A stretch of 64,000 nt of DNA, from the NCBI GenBank assembly GCA_047947135.1, contig CP170457.1:1426001-1490000 (forward strand), in the 5' to 3' direction. Below the pieces are notes generated by a model, which did not search any database, was not told the DNA's origin, and worked only from the letters and a program-made list of their open reading frames with translations. The stretch is from Planctobacterium sp047947135 (GTDB lineage Bacteria; Pseudomonadota; Gammaproteobacteria; Enterobacterales; Alteromonadaceae). Below are positions 8,796-18,082 of the stretch, in pieces (positions within the stretch are counted from its first letter, which is position 1; every line of letters begins with the position of its first letter). The position numbers were made by a program, and so were the translations under genes.

Positions 8796-10424
8796 ATGAA
8801 GTGGATATTCGCCATCTTGTTCAGTACCTCTCTCACAGTATCGGCAACGACAGTCATTTATAATGTAAAAGGGCACACGGTTGCAGATGATAAATTAGTG
8901 CAATTCTCTGCAGTGGCTTTCGATAATGGCAAGGTGATAAACACGTATAAGACAAAGCCGGAGCTTCAGCCGGGCATTAACTATATCGACGGTAAAGGGC
9001 AATCACTGTTACCTGGACTGATAGATTCTCATGGTCACGTTGTCAGTTATGGCAAAGCCCTTTCTTCTGTCGATTTGGTCGGTACAGCCTCTGTTGATGA
9101 GGCATTATCCAGAGTGGCGGAATTTGCCAGACAAAACCCCAATGCCTCGGTTATCTCGGGTCGTGGATGGAATCAGGAGTTGTGGCCAAACAGAACGTTT
9201 CCGAGCGCAACCCTACTTGATGCACTGAATATCAATAAACCGATTGTACTTGGTCGCGTAGATGGTCATGCGTTATGGGTTAATTCAGCGGCGTTAAAGC
9301 TTGCGACTATTAGCGCAGAAACCAAATCACCTGATGGGGGGGAAATCCTGTTAAATGATAGCGGTAAACCCAGTGGTATATTGATCGATAACGCCATGAA
9401 TCTGGTTTATCAAGTATTACCAAAAGACAATATTGACTCGGTAAAAGCCATTATTATTAAAAGCTTGAATCGCCTTGCGAGTCTTGGATTAACCTCGGTG
9501 CACGATGCCGGGATCGATAAAATGACCTATGATGCTTATCGGGAACTAGCAAAAGCGCACGCCCTGCCGATTCGAGTGTACGCCATGCTGGATGTCACCG
9601 ACCCACAATACAAAACCATGCTGGCAAACGGCCATATCCAGTCGGACGATGGCATGCTGAGTATTCGCAGTGTAAAAATTTCTTCCGATGGTGCGCTTGG
9701 CAGTCGTGGCGCGGCGTTGCATGAAGACTACTCTGATCAGCCTGGGAACCGCGGATTATTGTTGCATTCTGTAGAAAATCTCAATGCCCTAACCAGACAG
9801 GCGATGACAGCGGGCTTTCAAGTAAACACACATGCAATTGGTGACAGAGCCAACACCTTGACTTTAGACAGCTTTGCCAACTGGATTGAAAAGACCAGCA
9901 GTCAGTCTCAGCGTCATCGTATAGAACATGCCCAGGTAGTCAGACCCGGGGAGTTCAATAGATTCGTGGATCTGGATGTAATTGCATCGGTGCAGCCTAC
10001 TCATGCCACCAGTGATAAGAATATGGCGGAAGACCGATTGGGTAGCGAACGGATGAAAGGGGCTTATGCCTGGCAAACACTTTACCAAATCGGTGCCACA
10101 GTCGCGGGTGGTTCAGATTTTCCAATTGAGCCAGCGGAGCCGTTTTTTGGTATTCATGCTGCGGTTACTCGCCAAGATCGAAACAATCAACCTGAAGGTG
10201 GCTGGTATGCTCAGGAGTCTGCCACTCTTGAGCAGGCGATTCGTATGTTTAGCATCGATGCCGCTTATGCCGCTCATCAGGACAACATGATTGGCTCAAT
10301 CGAACCGGGCAAATATGCCGACTTTATATTAGTGGACCTTGACCCTTTTGAAACAGCGCCAGAGAAGTTATGGCAAACGCAAGTGCAGGAAACCTGGATT
10401 GCGGGACAAAGAGTATTTCCCTGA
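8796..10424 (+). CDS. Exported metal-dependent amidohydrolase (YtcJ-like)
   Basis: A 542-residue amidohydrolase-superfamily enzyme of the YtcJ/Amidohydro_3 type, beginning with a signal peptide (MKWIFAILFSTSLTVSA) that sends it to the periplasm. Metal-binding features include LPGLIDSHGHVV (about residue 74), VNTHAIGDRAN, HRIEHAQVV and VAGGSDFPIEP, in the family's usual order, ending with IEPGKYADFILVDLDP. Members hydrolyse amide-type bonds of diverse small molecules; the substrate here cannot be read from sequence. Single gene with a strong terminator. Confidence 0.88.
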   Translation: MKWIFAILFSTSLTVSATTVIYNVKGHTVADDKLVQFSAVAFDNGKVINTYKTKPELQPGINYIDGKGQSLLPGLIDSHGHVVSYGKALSSVDLVGTASVDEALSRVAEFARQNPNASVISGRGWNQELWPNRTFPSATLLDALNINKPIVLGRVDGHALWVNSAALKLATISAETKSPDGGEILLNDSGKPSGILIDNAMNLVYQVLPKDNIDSVKAIIIKSLNRLASLGLTSVHDAGIDKMTYDAYRELAKAHALPIRVYAMLDVTDPQYKTMLANGHIQSDDGMLSIRSVKISSDGALGSRGAALHEDYSDQPGNRGLLLHSVENLNALTRQAMTAGFQVNTHAIGDRANTLTLDSFANWIEKTSSQSQRHRIEHAQVVRPGEFNRFVDLDVIASVQPTHATSDKNMAEDRLGSERMKGAYAWQTLYQIGATVAGGSDFPIEPAEPFFGIHAAVTRQDRNNQPEGGWYAQESATLEQAIRMFSIDAAYAAHQDNMIGSIEPGKYADFILVDLDPFETAPEKLWQTQVQETWIAGQRVFP

Positions 10425-10431
10425 TAGTAAG

Positions 10432-10467
10432 AATGATCGCCGTCCCTGGCGATCATTAATTTCTTTT
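10432..10467 (+). terminator. Rho-independent terminator of the amidohydrolase gene
   Basis: Perfect 10-bp stem AATGATCGCC/GGCGATCATT (10432-10441 and 10448-10457), 6-nt loop, then AATTTCTTTT. It lies between convergent genes. Confidence 0.75.
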
Positions 10468-10470
10468 GCA

Positions 10471-10815
10471 CTAACTCTTAAACGTATTTGCCAATACCGA
10501 CTTGGCTTCGGTTCGGTCCATACAAGCCAATAATGGTGTGCGGCGGAACTTCTTGCTGCTCGTGGTTTTCCGTGCGGCAATAATAATTTCATTACCATTG
10601 CGCAGTTCGACCTGACAGCTCACACCCTCTTTTTGCCCGGTTTCGTGATAACGAATCCTTACCTGATCAAATCGATTCACCAGATCTTGATAAGGGTAGC
10701 CACTGCCGACAAACAGTTGCTCGTATTGTGCCTCTTCTGGCACCGCCATTACAGAAAAGCTAAATAGAATCGATAAACTTGCTATAAAACCCAACGTTAA
10801 CTTATTTAAAAACAT
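10471..10815 (-). CDS. Small exported protein, unknown
   Basis: A 114-residue product with a signal peptide (MFLNKLTLGFIASLSILFSFSVMA, then VPEE). The start at 10815 is preferred over an in-frame ATG 15 nt upstream, because GGAGGG sits 7 nt before it. Two cysteines remain in the mature part (VSCQ and LACM) and may form a disulfide. The mature part mixes basic and polar residues. I recognise no family. Divergently placed from the LysR gene, with which it shares a short AT-rich intergenic region. Confidence 0.7.
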   Translation of the reverse strand: MFLNKLTLGFIASLSILFSFSVMAVPEEAQYEQLFVGSGYPYQDLVNRFDQVRIRYHETGQKEGVSCQVELRNGNEIIIAARKTTSSKKFRRTPLLACMDRTEAKSVLANTFKS

Positions 10816-10912
10816 ATCATTGCCCTCCAACTAAGCCATTTCAAAATACGCCTTTACAAAGCCTTAAAACAAACGATAATTTCTTTACTTCAGTTAAGTA
10901 AAAGTTAAGAGC

Positions 10913-11821
10913 ATGAGAAAGCTTCCTGCGCTAAGTGGCCTTAAATACTTCAAAGCAGCAGCCGAAAACCTGAGTTTCAAGCTGGCCGCCGAACAATTAT
11001 TTGTTACTCAGGCGGCAGTAAGTCAGCATATTAAATCACTGGAATCTCAGCTGGGCTGTCAGCTTTTTATTCGCAAAAACAGAGAAATCAGTCTGTCTGC
11101 ACAAGGGCGTTTGCTGTTGCCGTATGTGCAAAAAGCCTTTAGTGAGTTGCAAAAGGGGATCGCACAGTTGGAACAGGACAACGATCCGAATGTACTTAAG
11201 ATCACGGTATTGCCATCTATTGCAACATTTTGGCTGCTTCCCAGATTGCATCATTTCCGCGAGCGGCACCCGCATTTGCAGGTGCGTTTGATGCCGGACC
11301 CATTTGTCGTGGGTTTTGACAATTTTAATCTCGACCTGGCCATACGTTACGGTGTTGGTCAATATGAAAACCTGGAGAGTCGCTATTTATTTTCAGACAA
11401 AGCATTATTGGTGTCTCATCCTAAGTTGGTGACCTCGAAAACGAATCCTGAGGACCTGGCTTTTTTACCACTAATTCGGGAGAACTATCCAGACACAAAC
11501 CAGGCGTGGGAGGCCTATTTTAAACATTATCAAATGTCACCTTCAGTGCTGGATAATGCGATTGAAATAAGAGATGCAACTCCTGCACTGGTGGGAGCGG
11601 TATTGGCAGGTCAGGGCATTTCAATGATTCGGCAGAGTCTTGTAGAAGACTATTTGCAAAATGGCCAGTTAGTGAAGTTATTCGACTTTGCACATCAGTG
11701 CCGGGATTCATATTATTTAGTGGCACCGCAGCATCATTTTAACTTTGAAAAAGTGCGGGTATTTGAGCAATGGGTCCGAGAGGAGGCAAACGCGATCATC
11801 GCTTCCCTTCAATCCGCTTAG
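10913..11821 (+). CDS. LysR-family transcriptional regulator (GcvA-like)
   Basis: A 302-residue LysR regulator. The N-terminal winged helix (about 5-65) reads FKAAAENLSFKLAAEQLFVT then AAVSQHIKSLESQLG, typical of the GcvA/AmpR branch. The effector-binding domain follows from about residue 93 (LKITVLPSIATFWLLPRL). It is divergent from the small exported gene at 10815, a classic arrangement for LysR control, but no T-N11-A box could be assigned confidently. Its last 4 bases overlap the convergent DUF1569 gene. Target genes unknown. Confidence 0.88.
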   Translation: MRKLPALSGLKYFKAAAENLSFKLAAEQLFVTQAAVSQHIKSLESQLGCQLFIRKNREISLSAQGRLLLPYVQKAFSELQKGIAQLEQDNDPNVLKITVLPSIATFWLLPRLHHFRERHPHLQVRLMPDPFVVGFDNFNLDLAIRYGVGQYENLESRYLFSDKALLVSHPKLVTSKTNPEDLAFLPLIRENYPDTNQAWEAYFKHYQMSPSVLDNAIEIRDATPALVGAVLAGQGISMIRQSLVEDYLQNGQLVKLFDFAHQCRDSYYLVAPQHHFNFEKVRVFEQWVREEANAIIASLQSA

Positions 11822-12339
11822 GTTGTTTGCATTAAAGAAAAATGATCTCTGGCATGTAAAACGTGCGCGATGGCGTATTCTTCTTTGCTCAGTTTGCCGT
11901 AAGCAAAGTGCTCTTCCAGCTCTCCAGTGTAGTTGTCAAATGTTGTAAGTGCATTAATCAAGCGTTTGATGGCCTCAGCCGTCCTCCCTGATTCAGCGAG
12001 GACCGGCGCACCCGGAATGCTTTCCAGCAAGTTGTGCTTCATATAACCTTTTGACGAAAAGACGTTAAAAGCGGCTTTACCGACTGTAGACTTAAACACA
12101 TCAGAGCGATGCTCAGGGTAGCCTTGCATGCTGAACTCAACACTTTGTGCAAGGTGAGTAAAGGTTTGGAAACTATTCCAATCGCCTTCAAAGCTGATCT
12201 GACTGGTCTGCAATTCGTGTAATTCTGCAATTAACTTTTGCAAAGACAAGTCGCTTTTATTATTCGGCAAAATATACCAACCTGCGGTTGCCGCAGCCGA
12301 AATCGTAATGCCAGAAATAATAAAGGTTCGTCTATTCAT
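11818..12339 (-). CDS. DUF1569 protein with N-terminal anchor or Tat-like signal
   Basis: A 173-residue protein of the DUF1569 family, whose helical bundle resembles DinB-type proteins; function unknown. The N-terminus MNRRTFIISGITISAAATAG has a twin-arginine-like RRTF followed by a hydrophobic stretch, so export or membrane anchoring by Tat is plausible. Family-like segments are FTHLAQSVEFSMQGYPEHRS, FNVFSSKGYMKHNL and the late HVLHARDHFSLMQ histidine motif. The end overlaps the stop region of the convergent LysR gene. Confidence 0.72.
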   Translation of the reverse strand: MNRRTFIISGITISAAATAGWYILPNNKSDLSLQKLIAELHELQTSQISFEGDWNSFQTFTHLAQSVEFSMQGYPEHRSDVFKSTVGKAAFNVFSSKGYMKHNLLESIPGAPVLAESGRTAEAIKRLINALTTFDNYTGELEEHFAYGKLSKEEYAIAHVLHARDHFSLMQTT

Positions 12340-12576
12340 CTTATAGCAGTGGCGTTTTAGCCTGAATTACCAACCACCAGTGTACTGCTTTCGCCGCTAA
12401 ATCGCAGTAAAAAAACCGATTTCTAATTGTTACTAAAAATAAATATAGCCAGAAAATTGGTTTCAGGTCGTTTCGTCAAGATTGCAAAGATAATGTAAAG
12501 GCCAAAACTTTATCGCTTCACAGACACTCATTGGTTCTTTGAATATCAATGAATTTAATTATGGAGTGATGGAATA

Positions 12577-13947
12577 ATGATCAAACGTGTGTCGCAATTT
12601 GCGTTTTTAAGCGCAATATCAGGATTGACGTTATTTGGCTGTGGTGGCAGTTCAAGTAGCGCTAGTGACGACTACCCAGAATCATATTTACAGTTTTACA
12701 ACGGTTCGCCCAACAGCCCATCTGTGCAGATGTATGCTGAAGACGAATGGCTTGGCACCAGCAGCTTTGGCGATGCCACAACATTATTCAGCCTGGATTC
12801 CGGTGATACAGACATTGAACTTTATTGGGAGGACGCGGACGGACAGGATACTCTGATTGACACCGAAACTCTCAACCTTCGGGACGGTCATAAAACCATG
12901 TTGTTTGTCTCCGGTGATTTTGCTGCCCCCGACGTCACTTCATTGCAGTTTGAACGCAGTTCATTGGATGATGAGTTTTATTTGTATACAGGCTCGTTGA
13001 TAGCCGACAGCAGTTATGATCTCTATATCTCCGAAGAAGGGGCAACCTTTGAACAAGCCCAATTTATCTCTAATTTGAATTACCTTGATTTTGAACAGGC
13101 CCGCTACTGGGACGCCGATGATGATGAATTTGCCTTTCCTGAAGATGAGTACGTGATATATCTGACTCAGCCCGGTAGCGACACAGTGCTATTTGAAAGC
13201 CAGAGTATCAATTTTGCCTATGCTTCTGACTATACCTTGGTAGTGCGAACCACGACAGGAGCCAATGAAAACAATCTGGTTGCTGACATCATTTTGAATT
13301 CTACCAATATCACCGCTAATCAGGACGTCAATGCGACTTCTCAGGTCAGGGTTTATAGCGCTTTAGCTGCCGAGCAAACGTTAGATATCGAATTAACGGC
13401 TTCCGAAGAGCAGACAGTGTCACTGCAAATTTCCGGGGGGGAAATGTCGGGTTATCAAACGGTGACATTCGGAGACTATCAAGTCACTGGCAGCATTACA
13501 GGTGAGTCTCAAAGAAACTTTGACAACCGCTTACTTACTTTGAATCAGGGTATCAGCAAAACCCTGGTGGTGTTCCAAGATGACGAGCAACAGCTGACGT
13601 CAATTGAAATGGTGGACAGCACGTTGCCACAAAGTTTTGAGCATGAAATTAATGTCGCGAATCTTCTGAGTGAATTTAATGATGTTGATATTTACTTTGT
13701 GCGCAACGATGAAACCAAAGACACGGCGCAATATAAAATGACTGGATTGGACTACGCAGAGTCGCGATCTATTGTGCTTCCCAATGACTATTACTCCATC
13801 GTTGCGGTTTATGAAGACGCACTGGGTATTGAGTCATTGTTATATCGCTCAGAAATCATCGACTTTACACAGGATGACATCATGATGTTGAGTGTAGAAA
13901 AAAATCTCGACCAGGGATCCGGCTATCTGGTTCGAGTAATAGACTAA
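12577..13947 (+). CDS. DUF4397-like lipoprotein
   Basis: A 456-residue lipoprotein: the signal peptide ends in the lipobox LFGC (cysteine 22), followed by a Ser-rich linker GGSSSSASDD. The mature part is acidic and beta-rich, and appears to hold repeated DUF4397-type domains, the first starting SYLQFYNGSPNSPSVQMY and a later one starting SQVRVYSALAAEQTLDIEL. Such proteins are surface or periplasmic and of unknown role, possibly adhesion-like. The next gene is another lipoprotein, a GH13 enzyme, 127 nt downstream; no terminator is visible between them. Start ATG preceded by GGAG. Confidence 0.72.
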   Translation: MIKRVSQFAFLSAISGLTLFGCGGSSSSASDDYPESYLQFYNGSPNSPSVQMYAEDEWLGTSSFGDATTLFSLDSGDTDIELYWEDADGQDTLIDTETLNLRDGHKTMLFVSGDFAAPDVTSLQFERSSLDDEFYLYTGSLIADSSYDLYISEEGATFEQAQFISNLNYLDFEQARYWDADDDEFAFPEDEYVIYLTQPGSDTVLFESQSINFAYASDYTLVVRTTTGANENNLVADIILNSTNITANQDVNATSQVRVYSALAAEQTLDIELTASEEQTVSLQISGGEMSGYQTVTFGDYQVTGSITGESQRNFDNRLLTLNQGISKTLVVFQDDEQQLTSIEMVDSTLPQSFEHEINVANLLSEFNDVDIYFVRNDETKDTAQYKMTGLDYAESRSIVLPNDYYSIVAVYEDALGIESLLYRSEIIDFTQDDIMMLSVEKNLDQGSGYLVRVID

Positions 13948-14074
13948 AAGCGTTTATATCATCGCTGCATACGTTTTCATTGCGGTTAAGCTTGCAATTA
14001 TCAGGCTGCAACGGTAGGAATGGGATAAAATTAGACTAACATTTAATTAACATTTTCACCGGAAGAGTAAAACT

Positions 14075-15826
14075 ATGCAGCGATTTTCCACAAAACCGGC
14101 ATTACTATTGTTGTCAATGCTGGTCGCATCATGTTCACAGCAAAGCGGTGCACCTGAACAATCACAGACAAGTGCCGCAAAGGCATCTGAATATCAGGTC
14201 ATCAAAGTTGAGAATGAACAACCCAATTGGTGGGATAACGCCGTATTTTATGAGATATGGCCGAGATCGTTTTATGATGCTGATGGTGATGGTAGTGGGG
14301 ACTTTGATGGTATGACCGCCAAATTGCCCTATCTACAGGACTTGGGTGTGAACGGTATTTGGTTGACGCCTGTATTTGAAGCGCCTTCATACCATGGTTA
14401 CGATTTTCAGGACTTTTATAGTGTGGAATCTGACTACGGTACAATGCAGGACTTTGAGGAGTTTGTGCAAGCGGCGCATGAGCACGACATCAAAGTTATT
14501 CTGGATCTAGTGATCAACCACATTTCTGATGGTCATGAATGGTTTAAGAAATCTGCGGCCCGAGAACCGGGTTATGAGGACTACTTCATCTGGAAAAAGC
14601 AGATGCCGCAACATTGGGGTAAGGCCTGGACAGATACTGAAGATAACTCAGAGGCAGTGTGGCACTGGAATGAAGAGCGCGGCGAATATTATTACGGCGC
14701 CTTCGCGTCTTCACAGCCGGATGTCAATCTACGCAATCCCAAAGTGGTTGCAGAAATGAATAATCTGGCCAGCTTCTGGCTAGAGAAAGGGGTGGACGGC
14801 TTCCGTCTTGATGCTGTTCGCTACGCGATTGAAGACGAAACAGCAGATGGCCAAGATGCAGATCAGGCCGATACCGATGGCACCATTGCCTATTGGACAC
14901 AGTTCAGTCAGCATGTGAAATCCATCAATCCTGAGGCAATGCTGGTAGCAGAAGCCTGGGCTGACATGCCTACAATCGGCAAATATTATGACGATGGCAA
15001 GGGGCTTGATTCTGCTTTTGATTTCGATTTTGGTTATGTGGTCAGTGGCATTCTAAACTCCGGCGGGGAGCGCAGTGCGGATTTTGGCTCGGTAAAAGAA
15101 GGCGAGAATGACAATACGCGTGATGCGCTTTGGAAAAATCTGCAAAGCCGTAAGGCGACCGCACCAATTTCATTCTTTTCGCCATTTTTAACCAACCATG
15201 ATCAAAATCGTATTATGCATACATTGGGAGAAGATGAGGATAAAGCCAAGTTGGCCGCAACCTTGCTAATGACCACACCGGGAACACTATATATGTATTA
15301 CGGTGAGGAAATTGGCTTGTCGCAATTTACCACAGGTGATGATCAATATCGCCGTGCCATCATGCAATGGCAAGATAACGATGCAGCCGGGTTTAATGAA
15401 ACAGGACAGTTTTGGTTGGATCAACCACAATGGTTCCCTTGGGTCCAGGACCACAAGCCTTGGTACTCGGGATACTGGCAAGCACAGCGTGGCAACGGTA
15501 ACGCCTCTGTAGATGTGCAGGAAGCGGACTCAGATTCACTGTTAAATCACTATAAGAAGTTGCTTGATGTGCGCAATAGTCACTTGGCGCTGCAGTTTCC
15601 TGAGGAGATTCGTTATTATCCAGTGGACAATCTGGACGCCTGGGTGGTGCAAAATGTGAAAGGCCAGCGCAAGCGCTTAACTATTGTGAATCTCAATCCG
15701 GAAATGGATATTAGCTTTTCCGTACCAGATTCGCTTCAGGGTACTTATAAAGACTTGTTAACAGGTAATAAGATCACTTTAGGAAGTACTTTGCTACTAC
15801 CAGCAGGTACTTCTTTAATTTTATAG
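14075..15826 (+). CDS. GH13 alpha-glucosidase/alpha-amylase-type lipoprotein
   Basis: A 583-residue glycoside hydrolase family 13 enzyme attached to the membrane through a lipobox (LVASC, cysteine 20). The (beta/alpha)8 barrel shows all classical regions: ILDLVINHISDGHEWF (region I), VDGFRLDAVRYAIED with the nucleophile Asp (II), MLVAEAW with the acid/base Glu (III) and FLTNHDQNRIMH (IV). The start WWDNAVFYEIWPRSFYDADG is typical of oligo-1,6-glucosidase and alpha-glucosidase subfamilies, which act on short alpha-glucans. It probably degrades oligosaccharides in the periplasm. It occupies the place where the S10 ribosomal operon would normally end, upstream of rplN. Confidence 0.9.
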   Translation: MQRFSTKPALLLLSMLVASCSQQSGAPEQSQTSAAKASEYQVIKVENEQPNWWDNAVFYEIWPRSFYDADGDGSGDFDGMTAKLPYLQDLGVNGIWLTPVFEAPSYHGYDFQDFYSVESDYGTMQDFEEFVQAAHEHDIKVILDLVINHISDGHEWFKKSAAREPGYEDYFIWKKQMPQHWGKAWTDTEDNSEAVWHWNEERGEYYYGAFASSQPDVNLRNPKVVAEMNNLASFWLEKGVDGFRLDAVRYAIEDETADGQDADQADTDGTIAYWTQFSQHVKSINPEAMLVAEAWADMPTIGKYYDDGKGLDSAFDFDFGYVVSGILNSGGERSADFGSVKEGENDNTRDALWKNLQSRKATAPISFFSPFLTNHDQNRIMHTLGEDEDKAKLAATLLMTTPGTLYMYYGEEIGLSQFTTGDDQYRRAIMQWQDNDAAGFNETGQFWLDQPQWFPWVQDHKPWYSGYWQAQRGNGNASVDVQEADSDSLLNHYKKLLDVRNSHLALQFPEEIRYYPVDNLDAWVVQNVKGQRKRLTIVNLNPEMDISFSVPDSLQGTYKDLLTGNKITLGSTLLLPAGTSLIL

Positions 15827-15843
15827 CTATTCACGTTAGACTG

Positions 15844-15872
15844 CCTGCACTCGGTAATTGGCCGGGTGCGGG
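15844..15872 (+). terminator. Hairpin after the GH13 gene
   Basis: CCTGCACTCGG (15844-15854) pairs along all 11 positions, with two G-U pairs, with CCGGGTGCGGG (15862-15872). No U-run follows, so termination is uncertain. Confidence 0.4.
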
Positions 15873-15993
15873 AACATGATTGCCATAGAAAGTATGTGCT
15901 TTCTCCTGCTTATCTTTATTTATTCCCTTCTCTGGTTATTTTTCACACTTTTTTTGAATTTACACTGTCGCTACAGAATGTTTTCTGTTACCA

Positions 15994-16021
15994 TTGCGCG
16001 CCCTTTTTACAGGGGTATATG
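15994..16021 (+). promoter_or_regulatory. Candidate promoter of the spc operon
   Basis: TTGCGC (15994-15999), 16-nt spacer, TATATG (16016-16021), about 77 nt before rplN. The match is only moderate. It is listed because the S10 operon is absent here and the spc genes need their own promoter. The rest of 15873-16098 holds AT-rich DNA and no credible gene. Confidence 0.3.
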
Positions 16022-16098
16022 GAAAAGAGCAGTAAAATCGCTGTTTTTTTACGATGAAATGACTCGGGAGAGTCTTAACTGAAAGCGGAGCACTAACA

Positions 16099-16464
16099 AT
16101 GATCCAAATGCAAACTAACCTAGATGTGGCGGACAATTCCGGCGCTCGTAGGGTTCAGTGTATTAAGGTTCTAGGTGGCTCGCACCGTCGTTACGCTGGC
16201 ATCGGAGATATCATCAAAGTTACTGTTAAGGAAGCAATTCCTCGCGGTAAGGTGAAGAAAGGTGACGTGTTAAATGCGGTGGTGGTGCGTACTAAGAAAG
16301 GCGTTCGTCGTTCTGACGGTTCTTTGATCCGTTTTGATAGCAACGCAGCTGTTTTGTTAAATGCAAATAAGCAACCTATAGGTACGCGTATCTTTGGTCC
16401 GGTAACCCGTGAGCTTCGTGCTGATAACATGAAGATCGTCTCACTGGCACCTGAGGTACTTTAA
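16099..16464 (+). CDS. rplN: 50S ribosomal protein L14
   Basis: First gene of the spc operon. The 121-residue product starts MIQMQTNLDVADNSGARRVQ and contains the family stretch VVRTKKGVRRSDGS. L14 binds 23S rRNA helix 95 near L19 and bridges to the small subunit. rplX follows after 12 nt. Unusually, the gene in front is a GH13 enzyme and not rpsQ, so this is the first gene of a detached operon. Confidence 0.98.
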   Translation: MIQMQTNLDVADNSGARRVQCIKVLGGSHRRYAGIGDIIKVTVKEAIPRGKVKKGDVLNAVVVRTKKGVRRSDGSLIRFDSNAAVLLNANKQPIGTRIFGPVTRELRADNMKIVSLAPEVL

Positions 16465-16476
16465 GGAGTCACGATT

Positions 16477-16791
16477 ATGGCAAGAAAAATTCGTCGTGAT
16501 GATGAAATCGTCGTTTTAGCGGGCAAAGACAAGGGCAAAACAGGCAAAGTCCTGAAAGTTCTTGCTGAGAATGACCGTGTAATCGTCGAAGGTGTTAATT
16601 TAGTGAAGAAGCATCAGAAGCCTAACCCGCAAGCGCAGGTTCCTGGTGGCATCATCGAAAAAGAAGCATCTATTCATGTATCAAACGTAGCGATCGTTAA
16701 TCCAACTTCTGGAAAGGCAGATCGTGTGGGTTTCCGTGTAGAAGAAGGCAAGAAAGTTCGTGTCTTCAAGTCTAGCGGTGAACAGATTTAA
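16477..16791 (+). CDS. rplX: 50S ribosomal protein L24
   Basis: 104 residues with the KOW motif near the N-terminus (DEIVVLAGKDKGKTGKVLKV). L24 starts assembly of the 50S subunit by binding the 5' region of 23S rRNA. It lies 12 nt after rplN and 16 nt before the rplE start, with GGAG-type binding sites. Confidence 0.98.
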   Translation: MARKIRRDDEIVVLAGKDKGKTGKVLKVLAENDRVIVEGVNLVKKHQKPNPQAQVPGGIIEKEASIHVSNVAIVNPTSGKADRVGFRVEEGKKVRVFKSSGEQI

Positions 16792-16807
16792 TTAATTGGA
16801 GAGTACG

Positions 16808-17347
16808 ATGGCGAAACTGCATGATTTTTACAATGAATCAGTCGTTCCCCAACTTGCGAAAGAGTTTGGTTACAAGAGCGTCATGCAAGTCCCTCGGATA
16901 GAAAAAATCACTCTAAACATGGGTTTAGGTGAAGCTCTGACAGACAAGAAGGTTATCGAAAACGCTTCTAACGACATGATGTCAATTGCTGGTCAAAAGC
17001 CAGTTGTGACAAAAGCGCGTAAGTCTGTTGCAGGGTTCAAAATCCGTGAAGGCTACCCTATTGGTTGCAAAGTAACTCTACGCGGTGAGCGTATGTGGGA
17101 TTTCTTTGAGCGTTTAGTCTCAATCGCGATTCCTCGTATCCGTGACTTCCGTGGCTTGAATCCAAAATCATTCGATGGCCGTGGTAACTACAGCATGGGT
17201 ATTAAAGAACAAATTATCTTCCCAGAAATCGATTTCGATAAGGTGGATAAAGTTCGCGGTATGGATATCGTAATCACCACGTCTGCAAACACAAACGAGG
17301 AAGGTAAAGCATTGTTATCTGCGTTTAACTTCCCGTTCCGTAAATAA
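16808..17347 (+). CDS. rplE: 50S ribosomal protein L5
   Basis: 179 residues starting MAKLHDFYNESVVPQLAKEF. L5 binds 5S rRNA and contacts P-site tRNA. The start at 16808 is preferred over an ATT-like or earlier in-frame start at 16796, because GGAGAG lies just upstream of 16808 and the product then matches the E. coli length. Conserved segments include RDFRGLNPKSFDGRGNYSMG. Confidence 0.97.
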   Translation: MAKLHDFYNESVVPQLAKEFGYKSVMQVPRIEKITLNMGLGEALTDKKVIENASNDMMSIAGQKPVVTKARKSVAGFKIREGYPIGCKVTLRGERMWDFFERLVSIAIPRIRDFRGLNPKSFDGRGNYSMGIKEQIIFPEIDFDKVDKVRGMDIVITTSANTNEEGKALLSAFNFPFRK

Positions 17348-17358
17348 GGTGTAGGGTT

Positions 17359-17664
17359 ATGGCAAAAGAATCAATGAAAGCGCGCGAAGTAAAGCGTGCA
17401 AAACTGGTAGCCAAATACGCGACTAAGCGTGCTGAACTAAAAGCAATTATCAGCGATGTCAACGCCTCTGAAGAAGAGCGTTGGGACGCAGTACTTAAGC
17501 TACAGCAATTACCAAGAGATTCGTCTCGTTCACGTAAACAGAATCGTTGTCGTGTAACTGGCCGTCCTCACGGTTTTCTTCGTAAGTTTGGCTTGAGCCG
17601 TATCAAGTTGCGTGAAGCAGCGATGCGCGGTGAAGTCCCTGGCTTGAAAAAAGCCAGCTGGTAA
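17359..17664 (+). CDS. rpsN: 30S ribosomal protein S14
   Basis: 101 residues starting MAKESMKAREVKRAKLVAKY, with RCRVTGRPHGFLRKFGLSR near the C-terminus. It is the zinc-free (C-minus) form: the CxxC pairs of the zinc-binding type are missing. S14 sits in the 30S head. It lies between rplE and rpsH, as usual. Confidence 0.97.
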   Translation: MAKESMKAREVKRAKLVAKYATKRAELKAIISDVNASEEERWDAVLKLQQLPRDSSRSRKQNRCRVTGRPHGFLRKFGLSRIKLREAAMRGEVPGLKKASW

Positions 17665-17676
17665 GGAGTAGCAAAT

Positions 17677-18069
17677 ATGAGTATGCAAGATCCTATCGCG
17701 GATATGTTCACGCGCATCAGAAATGGTCAGTTGGCGAATAAAGTCGTCGTAGCTATGCCATCTTCTAAACTGCGTGTTGCAATTGCGAAAGTTTTGAAAG
17801 CTGAAGGTTACATCGAAGATTTTCAGGTAGAAGGTGATAAAAAGCCAACTCTGGAAGTCACATTAAGATACTTCGAAGGCAAAAGCGTTATCGATACAAT
17901 CGAACGCGCCAGCCGCCCTGGTCTGCGCATCTACAAGAAAAAAGATGAGCTGCCAAAAGTTATGGGTGGTTTAGGTATTGCTATTGTGTCTACTTCCAAA
18001 GGTGTGATGACTGACCGTGCAGCAAGAAATGCTGGCATGGGCGGTGAGATCATCGGCTACGTAGCGTAA
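17677..18069 (+). CDS. rpsH: 30S ribosomal protein S8
   Basis: 130 residues starting MSMQDPIADMFTRIRNGQ, nearly as in E. coli, and ending GGEIIGYVA. S8 binds the central 16S domain. In E. coli S8 also represses the spc operon by binding mRNA around the rplE start; I did not find a clear copy of that site by eye. Confidence 0.98.
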   Translation: MSMQDPIADMFTRIRNGQLANKVVVAMPSSKLRVAIAKVLKAEGYIEDFQVEGDKKPTLEVTLRYFEGKSVIDTIERASRPGLRIYKKKDELPKVMGGLGIAIVSTSKGVMTDRAARNAGMGGEIIGYVA

Positions 18070-18082
18070 CGGAGGATTTACA

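Noticed and set aside
15858..16082. Open frames of 63-74 codons before rplN
   Set aside because: Low-complexity hydrophobic products without a proper start site; the region is more likely a leader.
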